64,000 bases of DNA, taken from positions 6,032,328 to 6,096,327 of the forward strand of contig NW_020656077.1 in assembly GCF_003589595.1 (NCBI RefSeq), written 5' to 3'. The number at the start of each line of letters is the position of its first letter. The first letter of the stretch is position 1. This DNA comes from Hyposmocoma kahamanoa (lineage: Eukaryota > Arthropoda > Insecta > Lepidoptera > Cosmopterigidae). This document shows, piece after piece, positions 9,345-21,013 of the stretch. The translations under genes were made by a program, and so were the position numbers. Under the pieces are notes generated by a model, which saw nothing but the letters and a program-made list of their open reading frames with translations, was not told the DNA's origin and made no database searches.

Positions 9345-9760
9345 TAATGGCCGTTTTGACGTTTGTCCGCTCATCAAGTTTCGTATTAATATTTAACGAC
9401 GCTGAAGGAGTTAATTGCTGTACATTGTGACGTTGTTGTTAATAGTGACGTGCAATAAAATTTATGGAATTTTATGACACAATTCGGCATTTGTTGTTCA
9501 AAATTCGAAATTTAAAAAAATGAAATCCAATACGATCGTCACTGATGTGATCGCTGACCAGCACAACTTCTACCTCCGGCAAACTCGCGTCAAAGCTCAA
9601 TGCAAAACAAAGCAGTTTCGAATTGACGATTTATTAAGTAAACATTTTTATTTTTTCTTTTTATTAAAACTTTTTAATCAGCTACCCCTTGCAATACTAG
9701 TTATAAATTTAAAAACTTATAGATGTGACACGCATTTGATTAAAAAAGTTTATTTTGCGA
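9345..9760. mobile_element. older, right-truncated copy of the GGCACGCTATGATGG MITE
   Basis: It matches 30707-31143 from the left arm (diverged, GATACGCTGTAATGGCCGTT) through GTCCGCTCATCAAGTTTCGT to CGCATTTGATT near 9745. The right terminal arm is absent. The short methionine-started frame at 9520-9843 lies in this repeat and is not taken as a gene. Confidence 0.75.
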
Positions 9761-10187
9761 TTTCTGACATTTCGAGTACTCTTACCTCGGTTGGTCCCAT
9801 AGAGACTACTGATCCTTACCAGAGACCGGGTCGAATGGCATAAAAAAAGTTTCGTAAAAATTGCCTTTTATCTGGCTGACTGTATCATTTTTTCAAAATC
9901 TGTGAATGGCAATCAAAATATCTTCAAAATTCATGGATAGTTTTCTAGAACCGTTTTTCTGTAACTACAACGATTAAAATAGCTGGCTTGCGGCCCGTCT
10001 CAAATTTATACCCTGTATAATACTATACTAGCTATAAGAACTCGCGAGCCAAGTTTCCACACCTTACGTGACACGCAACATAATGGTTTTTATTTTAGAT
10101 TTTTGTCGTCAGAATAAATATTATATCAGTTGAAGGACACGGCATTCGACTTAGAAACTAATGGTTTCATTTAACATTCATCTTTTT

Positions 10188-10480
10188 AACCGACTTTAAA
10201 ATAAGGAGTATGTTCTCAATTCGACGGCATGTTTCTTTTTTGTGTATTTTACGCGGTAATTCGGCATTTGTGAACCGACTTTGATGATTCTTTTTTTGTT
10301 GAAAAGAGAGTGCCTCAACAGTGGTCCCATTTAAATTTGAAGAAAATTATCCACGTCTTGCAAACTAAGGGATGAATCGAGTATCGCTCACTAACCGATT
10401 TCAATAAAACTTAAGAAATAGATGTAATTCCACGCAATTTTCAGGTCGGTTTTTTTAGTACTCAGAACTGAGATTATTTC
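10188..10480 (+). repeat. family A dispersed repeat, copy 1
   Basis: Family A runs from AACCGACTTC-AAAA...GGTTCTCAATTCGAC through GTGAACCGATTTTGATGATT and GTGGTCCCATTT to GAGGTCGGTTTTTTTAGTAC and CTGAGATTATTT. Its ends form a short inverted pair (AACCGAC / GTCGGTT). This copy lacks part of the middle. I recognise the family as common in Lepidoptera but cannot name its class. Confidence 0.75.
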
Positions 10481-10782
10481 AAAATGTAGTTGTGGTATTA
10501 TGGTTATTTGAAATTTAATTTTCGAATTTCGAATGCTAGATTTATATTTATATAGTAACAAAACCATATTTCACGTGGCTTTGTTAACGTTCCGCCTTAT
10601 TATTTGCCTAATAACTCGAAAATTATTCAAAATTCATACACTTTTGACAAAGACATTAATATATCACTACTCAGTACCCAATAATCTTGCTTTTTGCTAT
10701 TTTGCATAATGCTCTCCATGTGAAAACTTTTTTAGTCACTACAATTAAGTTAATATGTAAATATTTAAAAAGATAATTATTA

Positions 10783-12062
10783 GGGGTTAAAGTATGAAAT
10801 TGCCGTTTTATTGCAATAGGTTCTTTGAATTTTCATAGAATCTTCATGGTTTGAGGTTTTCGAATGAAACTTTTTTCAAATGGTTTCTGTGTTTTTTTTT
10901 TTTTTAAATTTGAAACATTTGAATATCGACTTTCAATTGTTTTTGTTATTCAATTTAGACAAGAAAGATGGATACTGCGAAAATTCGAGTGATTTTTGAA
11001 TACGAGTTCCGACGCGGAACTAACGCGGCAGAAACAGCCCGCAATATCAATGCTGCGTTTGGAGAGGGGTCTACTAATGAACGCACCGTGCGATTTTGGT
11101 TTAAACGCTTTCGTGATGGAAATTTCGACTTAAAGAACGAGCCACGAGGAAGACCGCCCACACAGGTGAATAACGATGAATTAAGAGAGATAGTGGAAGC
11201 CGATCCTAGTCAAACTACCCAGGAATTAGCGGCATGGTTTAACGTTACCTTACCCACAATATTGACTCACTTGCGTCAAATCAATAAAATAAAAAAATAC
11301 GAAAAATGGGTGCCTCATGATTTGACTGATCTGCAGAAAGAAACGCGTGTTGAAACTTGTGTTGCCTTGTTGAACCGGTACAGAAATGAAGGAATATTGG
11401 ATCGAATTGTAACATGTGATGAAAAGTGGATTCTTTATGATAACCGGAAAAGAAAAATGCAATGGCTGACCCCAGGTCAAATGCCACAACAGTGTCCTAA
11501 AGCAAAACTTACCAATAAAAAGGTAATGGTAACTGTTTGGTGGTCTCAGCATGGTGTTATTCACTATAGTTTTCTCCGATCTGGTCAAGCAATAACGGCA
11601 GATGTCTATTGTGCCGAACTCCGAACCATGTTGACAAAACTAGCAGTAAAACAGCCCCGACTCATGAATCGATCTTCACCATTATTGCTCCACGACAACG
11701 CGAGACCTCACACAGCACGAGAAACCATTTTGACCCTTCAGGAACTGCAGTTAGAAACCATTCGTCATCCTCCGTATTCACCAGACCTTGCTCCAACGGA
11801 CTACCATTTTTTTCGTGATTTGGACAATTATCTACGTGACAAGAAGTTTTCTTCCCAGGAGGCAGTACAAAATGCTTTCACACAGTTTGTGCAGTCTAGA
11901 TCGTCGGAGTTCTATCGCAAAGGCATTAATAACCTTCCCATTAGATGGCAGCAATGTATAGATAATAATGGCAACTATTTTGATTAAATAAATATGTTAA
12001 AAATTTAAAAAATAAACAATTTAGATTTTCAGTACAAATCGGCAATTTCATACTTTAACCCC
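10783..12062 (+). mobile_element. complete mariner element with TIRs and TA duplication
   Basis: The element is 1280 bp, the typical mariner size. It has perfect 23-bp terminal inverted repeats beginning GGGGTTAAAGTATGAAATTG, and the target dinucleotide TA is duplicated at 10781-10782 and 12063-12064. It encloses the intact transposase at 10968-11987. A second, broken copy lies at 60473-61747 in the opposite orientation. Confidence 0.95.
10968..11987 (+). CDS. mariner transposase, intact, DD34D, resembles cecropia/Hsmar1 subfamily
   Basis: This 339-residue protein has the length and layout of a mariner transposase. The N-terminal half carries two helix-turn-helix-like DNA-binding segments, with RTVRFWFKRF near 39-48 and a GRPP linker near 61. 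The mariner signature WVPHDL lies at 114-119. The catalytic triad is D151 (in VTCDEKW), D243 (LLHDNARPH) and D278 (YSPDLAPTDYHFF); exactly 34 residues lie between the second and third Asp, the DD34D spacing. The C-terminus ends NGNYFD, as expected for this group, and the whole protein recalls Hsmar1, so I place it in the cecropia-type subfamily from memory. The ATG at 10968 is about 185 bases inside the left terminal repeat. There is no stop or frameshift, so it could encode an active enzyme. It catalyses cut-and-paste transposition at TA sites. Confidence 0.95.
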   Translation: MDTAKIRVIFEYEFRRGTNAAETARNINAAFGEGSTNERTVRFWFKRFRDGNFDLKNEPRGRPPTQVNNDELREIVEADPSQTTQELAAWFNVTLPTILTHLRQINKIKKYEKWVPHDLTDLQKETRVETCVALLNRYRNEGILDRIVTCDEKWILYDNRKRKMQWLTPGQMPQQCPKAKLTNKKVMVTVWWSQHGVIHYSFLRSGQAITADVYCAELRTMLTKLAVKQPRLMNRSSPLLLHDNARPHTARETILTLQELQLETIRHPPYSPDLAPTDYHFFRDLDNYLRDKKFSSQEAVQNAFTQFVQSRSSEFYRKGINNLPIRWQQCIDNNGNYFD

Positions 12063-12236
12063 TATTATATATTTATATCAATGTTTATTATTATGCTGAC
12101 AGTAAATTAATTACATATTTTTATTTTATTTCATTATCGCAAGAAATTCGATGTCACATAGCATTGTTCGTAATTTGTAGTGCTTAAGATAATAAATAAG
12201 TAGTTGTTAAATGTTGAAGTCAAATAGAGTTATCGA

Positions 12237-12440
12237 GTTCTTAGGTTTTCGCGATTGTTACACATAGGAAATGAAACTATTTTTCCGGATTTAAACCGCG
12301 TAGGTATATTTGTTTTTTCTTAGACTCAACAACCGTCACAGTCAACCGTGACCAAAGGACCTGTAAAGGGCCCGAAACGTCGGTTTGTTAAAAAAAACAA
12401 ATATACGCGATTTAAATCCGGAAAAATAGATTCGTTTCCT
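12237..12440. repeat. Penelope-like fold-back repeat, copy 2
   Basis: It has the same leader (GTTCTTAGGTTTTCGCGATT), left arm and right arm as positions 1-209. The left arm is shortened and interrupted after TTGTTTTTTC, so the pairing is incomplete. CCTGTAAAGGGCCCGAAACG is retained at 12360-12379. Confidence 0.8.
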
Positions 12441-12441
12441 A

Positions 12442-15400
12442 ACAAATAGAGTTCTTTTTACATATTATATAGTTTTAATCTCGTTTAATATTTTTGGTGG
12501 TATATACTTTAAATGTTTTAATAATAATGCTAATTATTGCAATAATTTTATTTCGAGAACTGCAATCTATCTCGAGAACACGTTCATCCGAGTTTTCAAA
12601 ATGAGGGGTGTCGGACGAAAATCGACGAATCATATGACAGACTTTATGTGGACACGTAATAATTATTGAGCGATGTGGTAGCCGAACGGAAGAAGGGTTG
12701 CTTTCCAATTCAAAGGTCTACGGTTCGAATCTATAAGGAATACACGAATAGTTTATATTGATTTGTAATTATTATTATTTATTATTGTAAACAAAAGAAT
12801 AATATGAAATATAGTAAAAAAAACTTAAGAAGAATATTATGAACATGAGAAATGATACTTTATTATTCTTTGTCTTAACTTGGATTAAAATAAAGAAATA
12901 AATACTTTCCCTAAGAATATTGTTTTTTTATTGTAAACAGAGTAGAATTTTATAGCCAAAATAATTGCATCAATAATAAAAAATTGGACTTGGCCTCAAA
13001 TAAGCAAGACTTCTACTCTAAAATTTAGTTTGTAAGTTATTTCAATAAAGAGGTAGGTATTAATTGCAAAGAAAATTATCCCTTTATATAGAAATACTAT
13101 TCAAACAAAATTCACCAAGCGAAAACAACTTTGTAAGGCTTCCATAATGTTACCCAGCAGCGGTCGATACGGCGAACAGAATGCCATCTTTCGTACTGAC
13201 TTGTAATCGAAACGCACCTCAACCTTCGTCGAATTAATGAACATAAATAGAACTTCATTACTTAGAAATTTTGATAAAAATGAGATTCCATTAATTTTAT
13301 TCGTTGGGAATTAATAGTTGGAATAAAATTGTAGGCAAAGCAAATTACAACACGTTTGTGGTTTACTTAAATGTAACAAGTTAACCGTGTGGTTCGGAAA
13401 ACGGCCGCACTATTTTCTGGCGCTCACGGAGAACGTTCCACGAGTTTAGTCTTACTACACAGTCTACATATTCATTATTCCCTCACTATTATGACTATCA
13501 TCTACCATTGTTTAATTGATTAGGTACAATATTGATAATGTTCCACATTAATATTAAAATCATCACTGGCTTATCCAATTATAAAATCGTCCGAAAAAAA
13601 AAATCATAAATGCGTAGATCTGCGTAATCGACGTATGTGAATTTGTGATACACATTATTTATTTTACCAATTTTTAAGTAAAAAATGTCGTAAAATTTTC
13701 TACAACCGCATAAAACTACAGAACATTATTTACTTAACTATTTCTCGAAGCAAAAAGGCGGTCAAATTGTCTACAACAGTCTTGTTTGAGTCCATACCAT
13801 GGATCTGGGCCTCTTTCAATAATGGTTTCGGAGTTACATCGAATTCTCGATCGTCTGAATGAGATTTGATTTAGACCGGCTCAAGCCGGCACCGGTACCC
13901 TGTGTAGACACGGACCGCCCACTAGTATGAGAAGATCCGTTGTATATATACGGTCGGTCGGGAAAATGTTACTTGCGCGTTTTAGGACATTGCTCTTTAC
14001 AGCAAAATCTAAACCACTTTTTGATGAAAAAATATTTTTCACAACAGTTTTGAGTGGATAGAAACTTTGTTATAATAAATGCAATTGAATGATAGTCGTA
14101 TTTAGTTAATTTTTCCATTTTTTATTTTTGTCAGGGCTATAAATTGTTTAATTTTGATGAGATTTGGAGGATTTTTTTACATTATGACGAGATCAGTATA
14201 AATCACTTTTAGACGTGGTATAGTCCCCCTATCCACAATGGTACCCACGTTTTTCACGGAAAAGATAAGTTTCAATTAATGTACGTTTTACATGAAAGAA
14301 TTACTTTAAAACCTGATAATTTTATGAATATTTATACAATGTTCAATTTATCAAACAATTTCCCGGTTGAAATTTCATAATTCCGTAGATATTGTTAGAT
14401 TTGTATCCATAATGGGGATTCGGAACGTTACAGTTATTACATGTTTAAGGTTTTTTAGAGAAACCTGACAGTGATGGTACAATGGTACTTAATAATCTGG
14501 AGAGCATATTTAATTTTAATCCCCGAGTTAACCGTAATTTTTTTTATTATGTGTATTTTTTTAAATATTTGTGTGCTATGAAATCATCCTGGTACACCAT
14601 AAATAGTACCTACTAATACAAACAAAAAAGGTACTTAATTACTAAGTTATTTAATTAATTAGAAATCTTGTAGTTATTTGTCATGCACCCAAAAACTAAT
14701 TTGTCTGGATTACTTGTGGGCGGTGCAGCAATAATAGGGTTGAAACCACCCTAAGCGGCAGATGTTAACCCATAGCGCGGGTACCATTCATTAAGTACAC
14801 ACGTACTAATTAATGATAATAAATGCAACATCGAACTCGTATTTCATGAAACTTCTTTATAGCGAAACTTGATATTGCATATAAATTTCGGCAAAATTTA
14901 TTTTAAATATCAAAAATTACGAATATGAAAAATACTGCTAAATACATATGTCAACTGATTTGAATTTGTTAAGACTATGTGACAGTACGTAAGTGTAGTA
15001 TTCACAGAGACAGTTAATCACTAAACACGTTTACTTTTCCCACGGTTGTGAATCGTATATTTACCGACAGTTTATTATAAAAGGGCTCCTTAAACTCATT
15101 TATTAACTAGCATAATTTCATTAATGAATGAATGCGAATAAGTTTGTTTTAAAGTTAAAACTTATTTAATTTTTTTTCAACTCCTATCACTACTTTGAAG
15201 AAAGTTAAAATTACAGTGAATTTATAATGCTTGTACAGATCCTCAAAACCAAAACAATTAAAAAAGAACAACGACCACCGCCAATTTCAAAATAGACAAA
15301 CTTTAATAAAATGCAATAAATTAAATACTATTACAGCAGTGTCATCCCTTAACTTTCAATTAGAACCCGCTAGAACACCAATCCCGACGCAACCGTAGAC

Positions 15401-15832
15401 CATTTACCTTTCTCGCTTGCATCTGTGCATTACTGATTTTCCTATCTCTGTCAGAGTTATGACGACAAGGTTGTAGCTTTTTAGCATATCGCACTGTTGA
15501 TTTAAAAGTGTATTAACTCAAAAAGTGCATATTTTCAAAATCAGCGGTGGTAGAGCAGGGCCGGAGGACAGTGAGGTTGATGAGGAGACAGCGGAGTAGT
15601 ACAGCCGCGGGAACAGCATCGCTTGGTATTCGTGTGGAGATCTTGAGCGTGGGCTTCAGCCGCTCCTGTGGTGAATGTATACGGTTAATGTAGGACGTGT
15701 GTAAATGTGAAGACCAGGTTTAGCATAAGGAAACTGAAGATTTGAACCTCAAGCAACGCCAACGGGTAACGCCAGGTGACTACGACCTATGTTCATGAAC
15801 AACAAATATTAAAATGCGGCCCGCTGGTTCGT
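12442..15832. other. gene-free AT-rich stretch
   Basis: Apart from the tRNA-like piece at 12669-12745, no repeat family from this window and no supportable coding frame are present. A moderately GC-rich patch lies at 13850-13990, including CGGCTCAAGCCGGCACCGGT and a TATATATA run, and another at 15540-15780. Neither has an open frame of note. Confidence 0.5.
12669..12745 (+). repeat. tRNA-like sequence, probably a SINE head or tRNA pseudogene
   Basis: GTGGTAGCCGAACGGAAGAA looks like a D-arm/box A region, CTTTCCAATTCAAAG like an anticodon arm, and GGTTCGAATCTAT like a T-arm. The acceptor stem does not pair convincingly, so I do not call a functional tRNA. Confidence 0.4.
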
Positions 15833-15990
15833 TCCGTGGCTTAGTTGGTATAGCGTCTGACACGGTATGCTAGAAGGCGTCGGTTCGAATCCGGCCGGAT
15901 CGAAGGAATTTATTCTGAGTGTTCGATTTTTGTATTAATAATTATAACAAACTAGTGGTTTGAATATCAATTCAATAAAAATTTAAACTC
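15833..15990 (+). repeat. SINE-1 with tRNA-like head
   Basis: TTCCGTGGCTTAGTTGGTAT carries box A and GTCGGTTCGAATCCGGCC carries box B, giving a tRNA-like domain at 15837-15905. It continues into the SINE-1 body GATCGAAGGAATTTATTCTG, GAGTGTTCGATTTTTGTATT and CAATTCAATAAAAATTTAA. Because the same body follows the same head elsewhere in the window, I call it a SINE and not a tRNA gene. Confidence 0.8.
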
Positions 15991-17123
15991 ATATTAATTT
16001 CAATTAACTTATTGTATAATAAAAAGTGTGTGCGTATCCTAGCTAACAAGCAACTGAACGCTGTACATTTGTGCAAATTTGTAAGACACCGCCTTAAACT
16101 ACATATAAAAGAAGGACATAAATCTCGATGCTACCCGTCCCGGTATAAAAATAATTTAATCAGACAGCCATCCAAATTAGAATTAGTAACATCTAGTTCA
16201 CACGCAATGGTCATTAAATACATATTATATATAATTACCCAATGACATAAAAAACTGAGAGAACGAACAACTACAAATTTATTGAACAACTAAGAAAAAA
16301 AAAATTGACAAAAAACTATTTTAAAATAAAACTATTATTTAAATCGAGTACCTACTTAATTTTGCTTTGAAAATTTGTAATACTCTCCATATTTCTAATT
16401 TAGCTAATTTTAAATAATATAATATAATAATTTTAATTATTCTACTTTTGACTATTTGCAATAATTTCTGTATTTTAAATTTATCTAATTTTAAATGACT
16501 TCTAATACAACTGTGATATATTTAGAATGTACTTAAAAATTTACATTTCTGTACCCTTACAGGGTATGAACCCTCAATCAAACATGAGTTTGATACTGTA
16601 AATAGTAATTTAAGACTTATATGTATGCAATAAAACATTTGCAATTTAAATTTGAATAATATATAACTCATTGTTGAATTGTAAATTTGTCGCCTATTAT
16701 GGTGGCTTTTCACATGGCAATTTGTATTTGATATATTTGGCAAACTATCACCATGTGTAGATAACACGTGTGATAAAGTATTTGCCTTAATTGTGTCCAA
16801 CAATGGACAGGCTGTATAACATAAATATTTTAATTGTAGGGGACGGCGCCATCTATCAGCTGCGTAGTATAACTAATTCGATTTCTCGTTTTCTACTATA
16901 CATATTACAATACCAAGTTCTCCGAACAAGGACGATAAGATAAGATAAGATATTTCTCCTCCTCAACTTCACCCACAAGGATCCTAACCTCGATTAAACA
17001 CCTTGTTTGCCTATTCGACAAACACAGTAAACACCAACTTGCGTTACCGCGCGCTTGTCTTTTTCTCAACACACATCAAAGGAGCCAAAAAAGCAAATTT
17101 GCAAGTAAACTATCTGCATTATG
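15991..17123. other. gene-free stretch
   Basis: AT-rich sequence in which the short frames at 16012-16245 and 16522-16803 show no family resemblance. GATAAGATAAGATAAGAT at 16933-16950 is a small GATA-type simple repeat. Confidence 0.45.
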
Positions 17124-17571
17124 GAGTTCTTAGGTTTTCGCGATTGTTACACATAGGAAATGAAACTATTTTTCCGGATTTAAATCGCGTATATTTGTTT
17201 TTTCAAACAAACCGACGTCTCGGGCCCTTTACAGGTTTAATTGATATGTTTTAGTTTATTCTAATTTCTATTAATAATTAATAATAAATTAAACTTAATA
17301 AAAATTCATTCAATAAAATAATTTGTAAAAGTTAATGTAGCGTAAATTGGAATGTTTTCTTTGTAAAATTAAAAATAAGGTATTTAATTAATAACTATTG
17401 TAACTATAATGAAAAAATAGGGTGGTTTGCATTAATATTAGACATAACTGGTTGAAGACTGTACCACCTCAGTCAACCGTGACCATGGGACCTGTAAAGG
17501 GCCCGAAACGTCGGTTTGTTTGAAAAAACAAATATACGCGATTTAAATCCGGAAAAATAGTTTCATTTCCT
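17124..17571. repeat. Penelope-like fold-back repeat, copy 3, long spacer
   Basis: The arms 17155-17235 and 17491-17571 are 81 bp with one mismatch. They extend further inward than in copy 1 and so include the CCTGTAAAGGGCCCG block on both sides. The spacer is 255 bp of AT-rich sequence, against 42 bp in copy 1. The usual leader precedes the left arm. Confidence 0.8.
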
Positions 17572-17939
17572 ATATCTACACTATGGTCATAATCATTATT
17601 TTTACTCCTTATTTAGCTTCATGTGTAAACGGTCCTATTGGTCAGTACATGAAATATTTTTCCAAGGATATGAAACACCCAATAACGAATGCAAGAGCCA
17701 TGTGAAGTGCGGCCATTAAGTAAGTAAGTAAGAGAGTAAGTACCTAAGGCAACACAAACGTTATTCTCTACAAGATACGGATACATTTATTTAAACAAGA
17801 AATGAAAAAAGCTATGTCATGTGACTCACGCTGCGTAGCGCGCACTTTTCAAATGCAATGTAATGTAGAACATATTCTTTATTTTTCCTAATAAAAGTGT
17901 AAAGCCATTTTTTTCTATGGGAAATATATCAACTTGAAA

Positions 17940-18012
17940 ATACAATTTCCCCAATACCGGGAATCAAATCCGGGATGCTCTCGTCCAGTGCCCATCATTC
18001 ATAAAGCTGATG
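17940..18012 (-). repeat. tRNA-like SINE head fragment
   Basis: The minus strand carries ATCCCGGATTTGATTCCCGG, a damaged box B, followed by the TATTGGGGAAATTG body start. It resembles the SINE-3 head at 35990-36090. Confidence 0.5.
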
Positions 18013-18028
18013 CCTTCGAGAAAAATTA

Positions 18029-18260
18029 TTAACCTTTTTTTCTCAATTCGACAGTTTTTTTTTGTATGTGTATTACGCAATATGAACCGATTACGATGAT
18101 ACTTTTTTGTTGGAAAGAGGGTACGTAAGTAATGGTACCATGTACATTTGAAGAAAATATTACACCTTTAAGAAGGGCAAACTAGGCGATTCCGGTAATC
18201 GATTTCAATAAAACTTGGTAAATAAAATTCCACGACCTTGTGAGGTCGGTTTTTTATAAA
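18029..18260 (+). repeat. family A repeat, internally deleted copy
   Basis: It contains TTTCTCAATTCGACAG, ATGAACCGATTACGATGATA, a diverged GTACCATGTACATTTGAAGA, and ends TGTGAGGTCGGTTTTTTATA. Confidence 0.7.
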
Positions 18261-19062
18261 AAAATCTTACAATTACTATTAGTAGAAATGAAGTTCTATA
18301 CCGCATTGCTATCTCCAAAGTTCGCGCTACGCAGCTTGAGGTCGCGTCGCACAGTTTCTGTCTGCCTTTCAAATAAAGATACCTTATTGTTGAGAAGCCG
18401 AATTACACAGTGTATTGCCTCTTTTGTTACAATAATTGTATACTGTATTTAGTGGAGGATATTTTCTATATTGTGTTGCATTTTGTACAGTGCGTGGTGC
18501 GAAGCTCATCGCTGTTCGATGCGTTCGCTGCAGTTTCTCATTCATATTTTGTTCAAAGAAGTAAACGATATAGAATAAAAAAAAGAAGGGTGACCTTATA
18601 TTGTAGAGGACAAAGTTTATGTTGCATAAGGTGTTTCCTCTTTTACTTACTTGACCCTAAGAGTCGAGGCTTGTATTTCCAGGATGTAGAGAAATTGCGT
18701 TTTAAATTTCATAGGGGGATTTTTTACGCATGATACTCAATAACTTTTCCTGTTTAGGTAGAATGGCCATAAACTTAATTAGTTCAACAAATTCATAGAT
18801 TTTAGAGCGGTAACACACACGGCGGCTTTTAGCAGCGATGCAAACGCGATGCAGTCCCTAATTGTCTACACACACGCGCGCGATTTTCGAATCGCTAAAA
18901 TCGATTGCATCAATGCAAACGCGCGACTGTTTCGATAAACATGCGCGATTACAATTTTTTATTTGCCTAACGATTTTTTATTCCCTTTCAATACACCCTG
19001 TCTACAACAGTATAATTTATGATATTGGTGACAACGTGGAGTTATAAACCAAAATACACTAA

Positions 19063-19227
19063 GAGTCGTAGTCTAGAACTCTACTCAATGCTCAAGTCAG
19101 GATTTGAGTATGGTTTAAAGCACTCGAAAACATACTCAAGTCCCTGCCATTAGGGTCGTATTTCCAGTGCTTGTGTTTCCAGTGCAATCCTGACTTGAGC
19201 ATTGAGTAGAGTTCTAGAATACGACCC
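19063..19227. mobile_element. 165-bp MITE, GGGTCGTATTCTAGAACTC ends, copy 1
   Basis: Inverted arms of about 38 bp (AGTCTAGAACTCTACTCAAT on the left, its complement on the right) flank a middle with GGGTCGTATTTCCAGTGC. TAA is present on both sides (19060-19062 and 19228-19230). Related copies are at 25350-25515 and 39309-39367. Confidence 0.8.
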
Positions 19228-19454
19228 TAAGTGAAGTTTTTACCCAACTTAAGTGAAAATTTTAAGAAGAATTTGGTGAAATCAAAGTTTTTCTACTCAT
19301 GCCACGCCTTCCAACCGACGACTATGTTCGGGTCTTTCGAAATCTTCAACTGAGTATTTGCAAACAGTCATAGTTAGCGTTTACAATAATTAGGCAGAAA
19401 GTCGATTTCCGATCGTCTCGCAACCAGTCCTTTTTATGTTTCTGAACAAAAAAA

Positions 19455-19650
19455 ACCTACATTTATTTCTTTCGTGAATTTGGGCGTAATTATTTTGTGG
19501 TTGTCTATGTGTGTGTCCCGCAGATGCCATGGACAAACCCTGTATACAGCACCTATATAATAGAACAAATATTTCTACCGGTCTGGGAATCGAACCCGGA
19601 AGCTCTGCGTATCAGACCATGGTAACCGTCAGCCCACAGAGGTAGTTACA
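19455..19650. repeat. SINE-2 rearranged, body on + and head on -
   Basis: CCTACATTTATTTCTTTCGT to TGTCTATGTGTGTGTCC (19455-19520) is a plus-strand SINE-2 body. ACAAATATTTCTACCGGTCT to CCACAGAGGTAG (19565-19643) is a SINE-2 head on the minus strand with box B GGGAATCGAACCC. The two parts are in opposite orientation. Confidence 0.75.
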
Positions 19651-20621
19651 ATTTTTTTTTATAACAGCAAGTGACGGGACAAACAAGAATTTTTATGCAA
19701 ATTTTTTATACGTAGATTGTGCAATTTGAGTGGATATCAAGAAAGCTTGCCTCGTTTCACTCACTGTGCTTCGAAATAATTTTTATAGTTGTGGATAAAG
19801 AAAAGTGTGAGCATAAGAATGACGGCTGACAAGGGAGAGAGGAAAAAAAATACATGTTGTGCCGCCCCATCTAGCGTGAGATAAGGATAGGAAGTCGTTG
19901 ATCGTGTACTTTGTATACCGATACGTTATAATTAATCAACACTTAACGTAAACAAAAAACAAAAAAGAAACATTTGTTTGCTATCCCTGAAAAATAAATA
20001 AACAATTTTTATTTTTATTTTACATTTGAATATATTTCCCATAGACTTAAAGTAAACTATAAAATTAATATTTTTTTTTAAAGGAAGACCAACAGCTTAA
20101 ATCTAACTTACATAATAATAGTAACAACTGAGAGCCGATTACAGACCCTCACAAATAGAAACATAATATAAGAATGCACAATTTAACCAACCTATCGCTA
20201 TAAACATAACTTATTACGTAAACCATAAAACTACAACCGATCGCAAGCCTCACTACGAATCAAAGAAATGCCCACTCAGTATAGTTGTTATAATATATTT
20301 AATATATTTATTAATCAAAAGTGTATATTTTGTTCCAGGTTTTGTAGACAGTGCCAAAGACAACATGGTTATGAGCCACAACTTAAATAGGTTAGTAAAT
20401 TAAATTTTCCTTAAAATTAAATGAAGGAAATATCGCACCATTGGTTGTAATAAGTACTTTTTTAGATTTTATATACTTTTGCGAAATGATAACTTTTAAA
20501 GAGACAGGTTTCAAGATTCTGATACATTTTTTATGCTTAAATAGGATAGTCACAAAAATTCACTTATATACATTATTTATTGCGTATACGTAATTATCAC
20601 GTATATATATATATATACTGC

Positions 20622-20832
20622 TTCCGTGGCCTAACGGTTACCATACTGAACTGCCATGCAGAGGTCCCGGGTTCGATTTCCGAGCCGGGAGAAATATTTG
20701 TATGGCCTACATTTATTTCTCTTGTGAGTTTAGGTGCAGTTTGTGGTTGTCTATGTGTGTGTCCATGGCACCCGCGATACATGGTTTCCCTAGTGCGGTG
20801 CTATGAGTGTGTACGTTATTATTATTATTACT
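20622..20832 (+). repeat. SINE-2, full length, tRNA-derived head
   Basis: It starts CTTCCGTGGCCTAACGGTTA (box A TGGCCTAACGG) and continues with GGTCCCGGGTTCGATTTCC (box B). The body holds GCCTACATTTATTTCTCTTG, TCTATGTGTGTGTCC and TTCCCTAGTGCGG, ending in a TTATTATTATTA tail. Pol III internal promoter elements are recognisable. The short frames on both strands here are part of the SINE. Confidence 0.88.
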
Positions 20833-21013
20833 TCATGTAAGTACTTCGTATTATTTTTGTGATTCATGTGGTAAAAGCACTTTTGACGCATGGTCTCATG
20901 TAGCTTTATTCATACCAAGTGTACTCTATGTTGGAGCAGAATGCTACCACGTGAAGAGAGAAAGCAGGATAAATAATAATTAGATACGCGACGCGACAAA
21001 GATAAAAACAGCT

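Noticed and set aside
9520..9843. 107-codon frame as a hypothetical gene
   Set aside because: It lies within the MITE-related repeat at 9345-9760, and the corresponding region of the copy at 30707-31143 is not open.
10955..11588. Minus-strand frames across the mariner
   Set aside because: Antisense shadows of the transposase, repeated in the mirror copy at 60943-61576 for the same reason.
15837..15905. Functional tRNA gene on the plus strand (box A and box B present)
   Set aside because: The same head is followed by the same SINE-1 body here and at other sites (for example 44345-44690), so it is a SINE promoter unit. The acceptor stem does not pair cleanly.
17003..17254. 83-codon frame before and into the fold-back repeat
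   Set aside because: Half of it is the fold-back leader and arm. The remaining part has no recognisable protein features.
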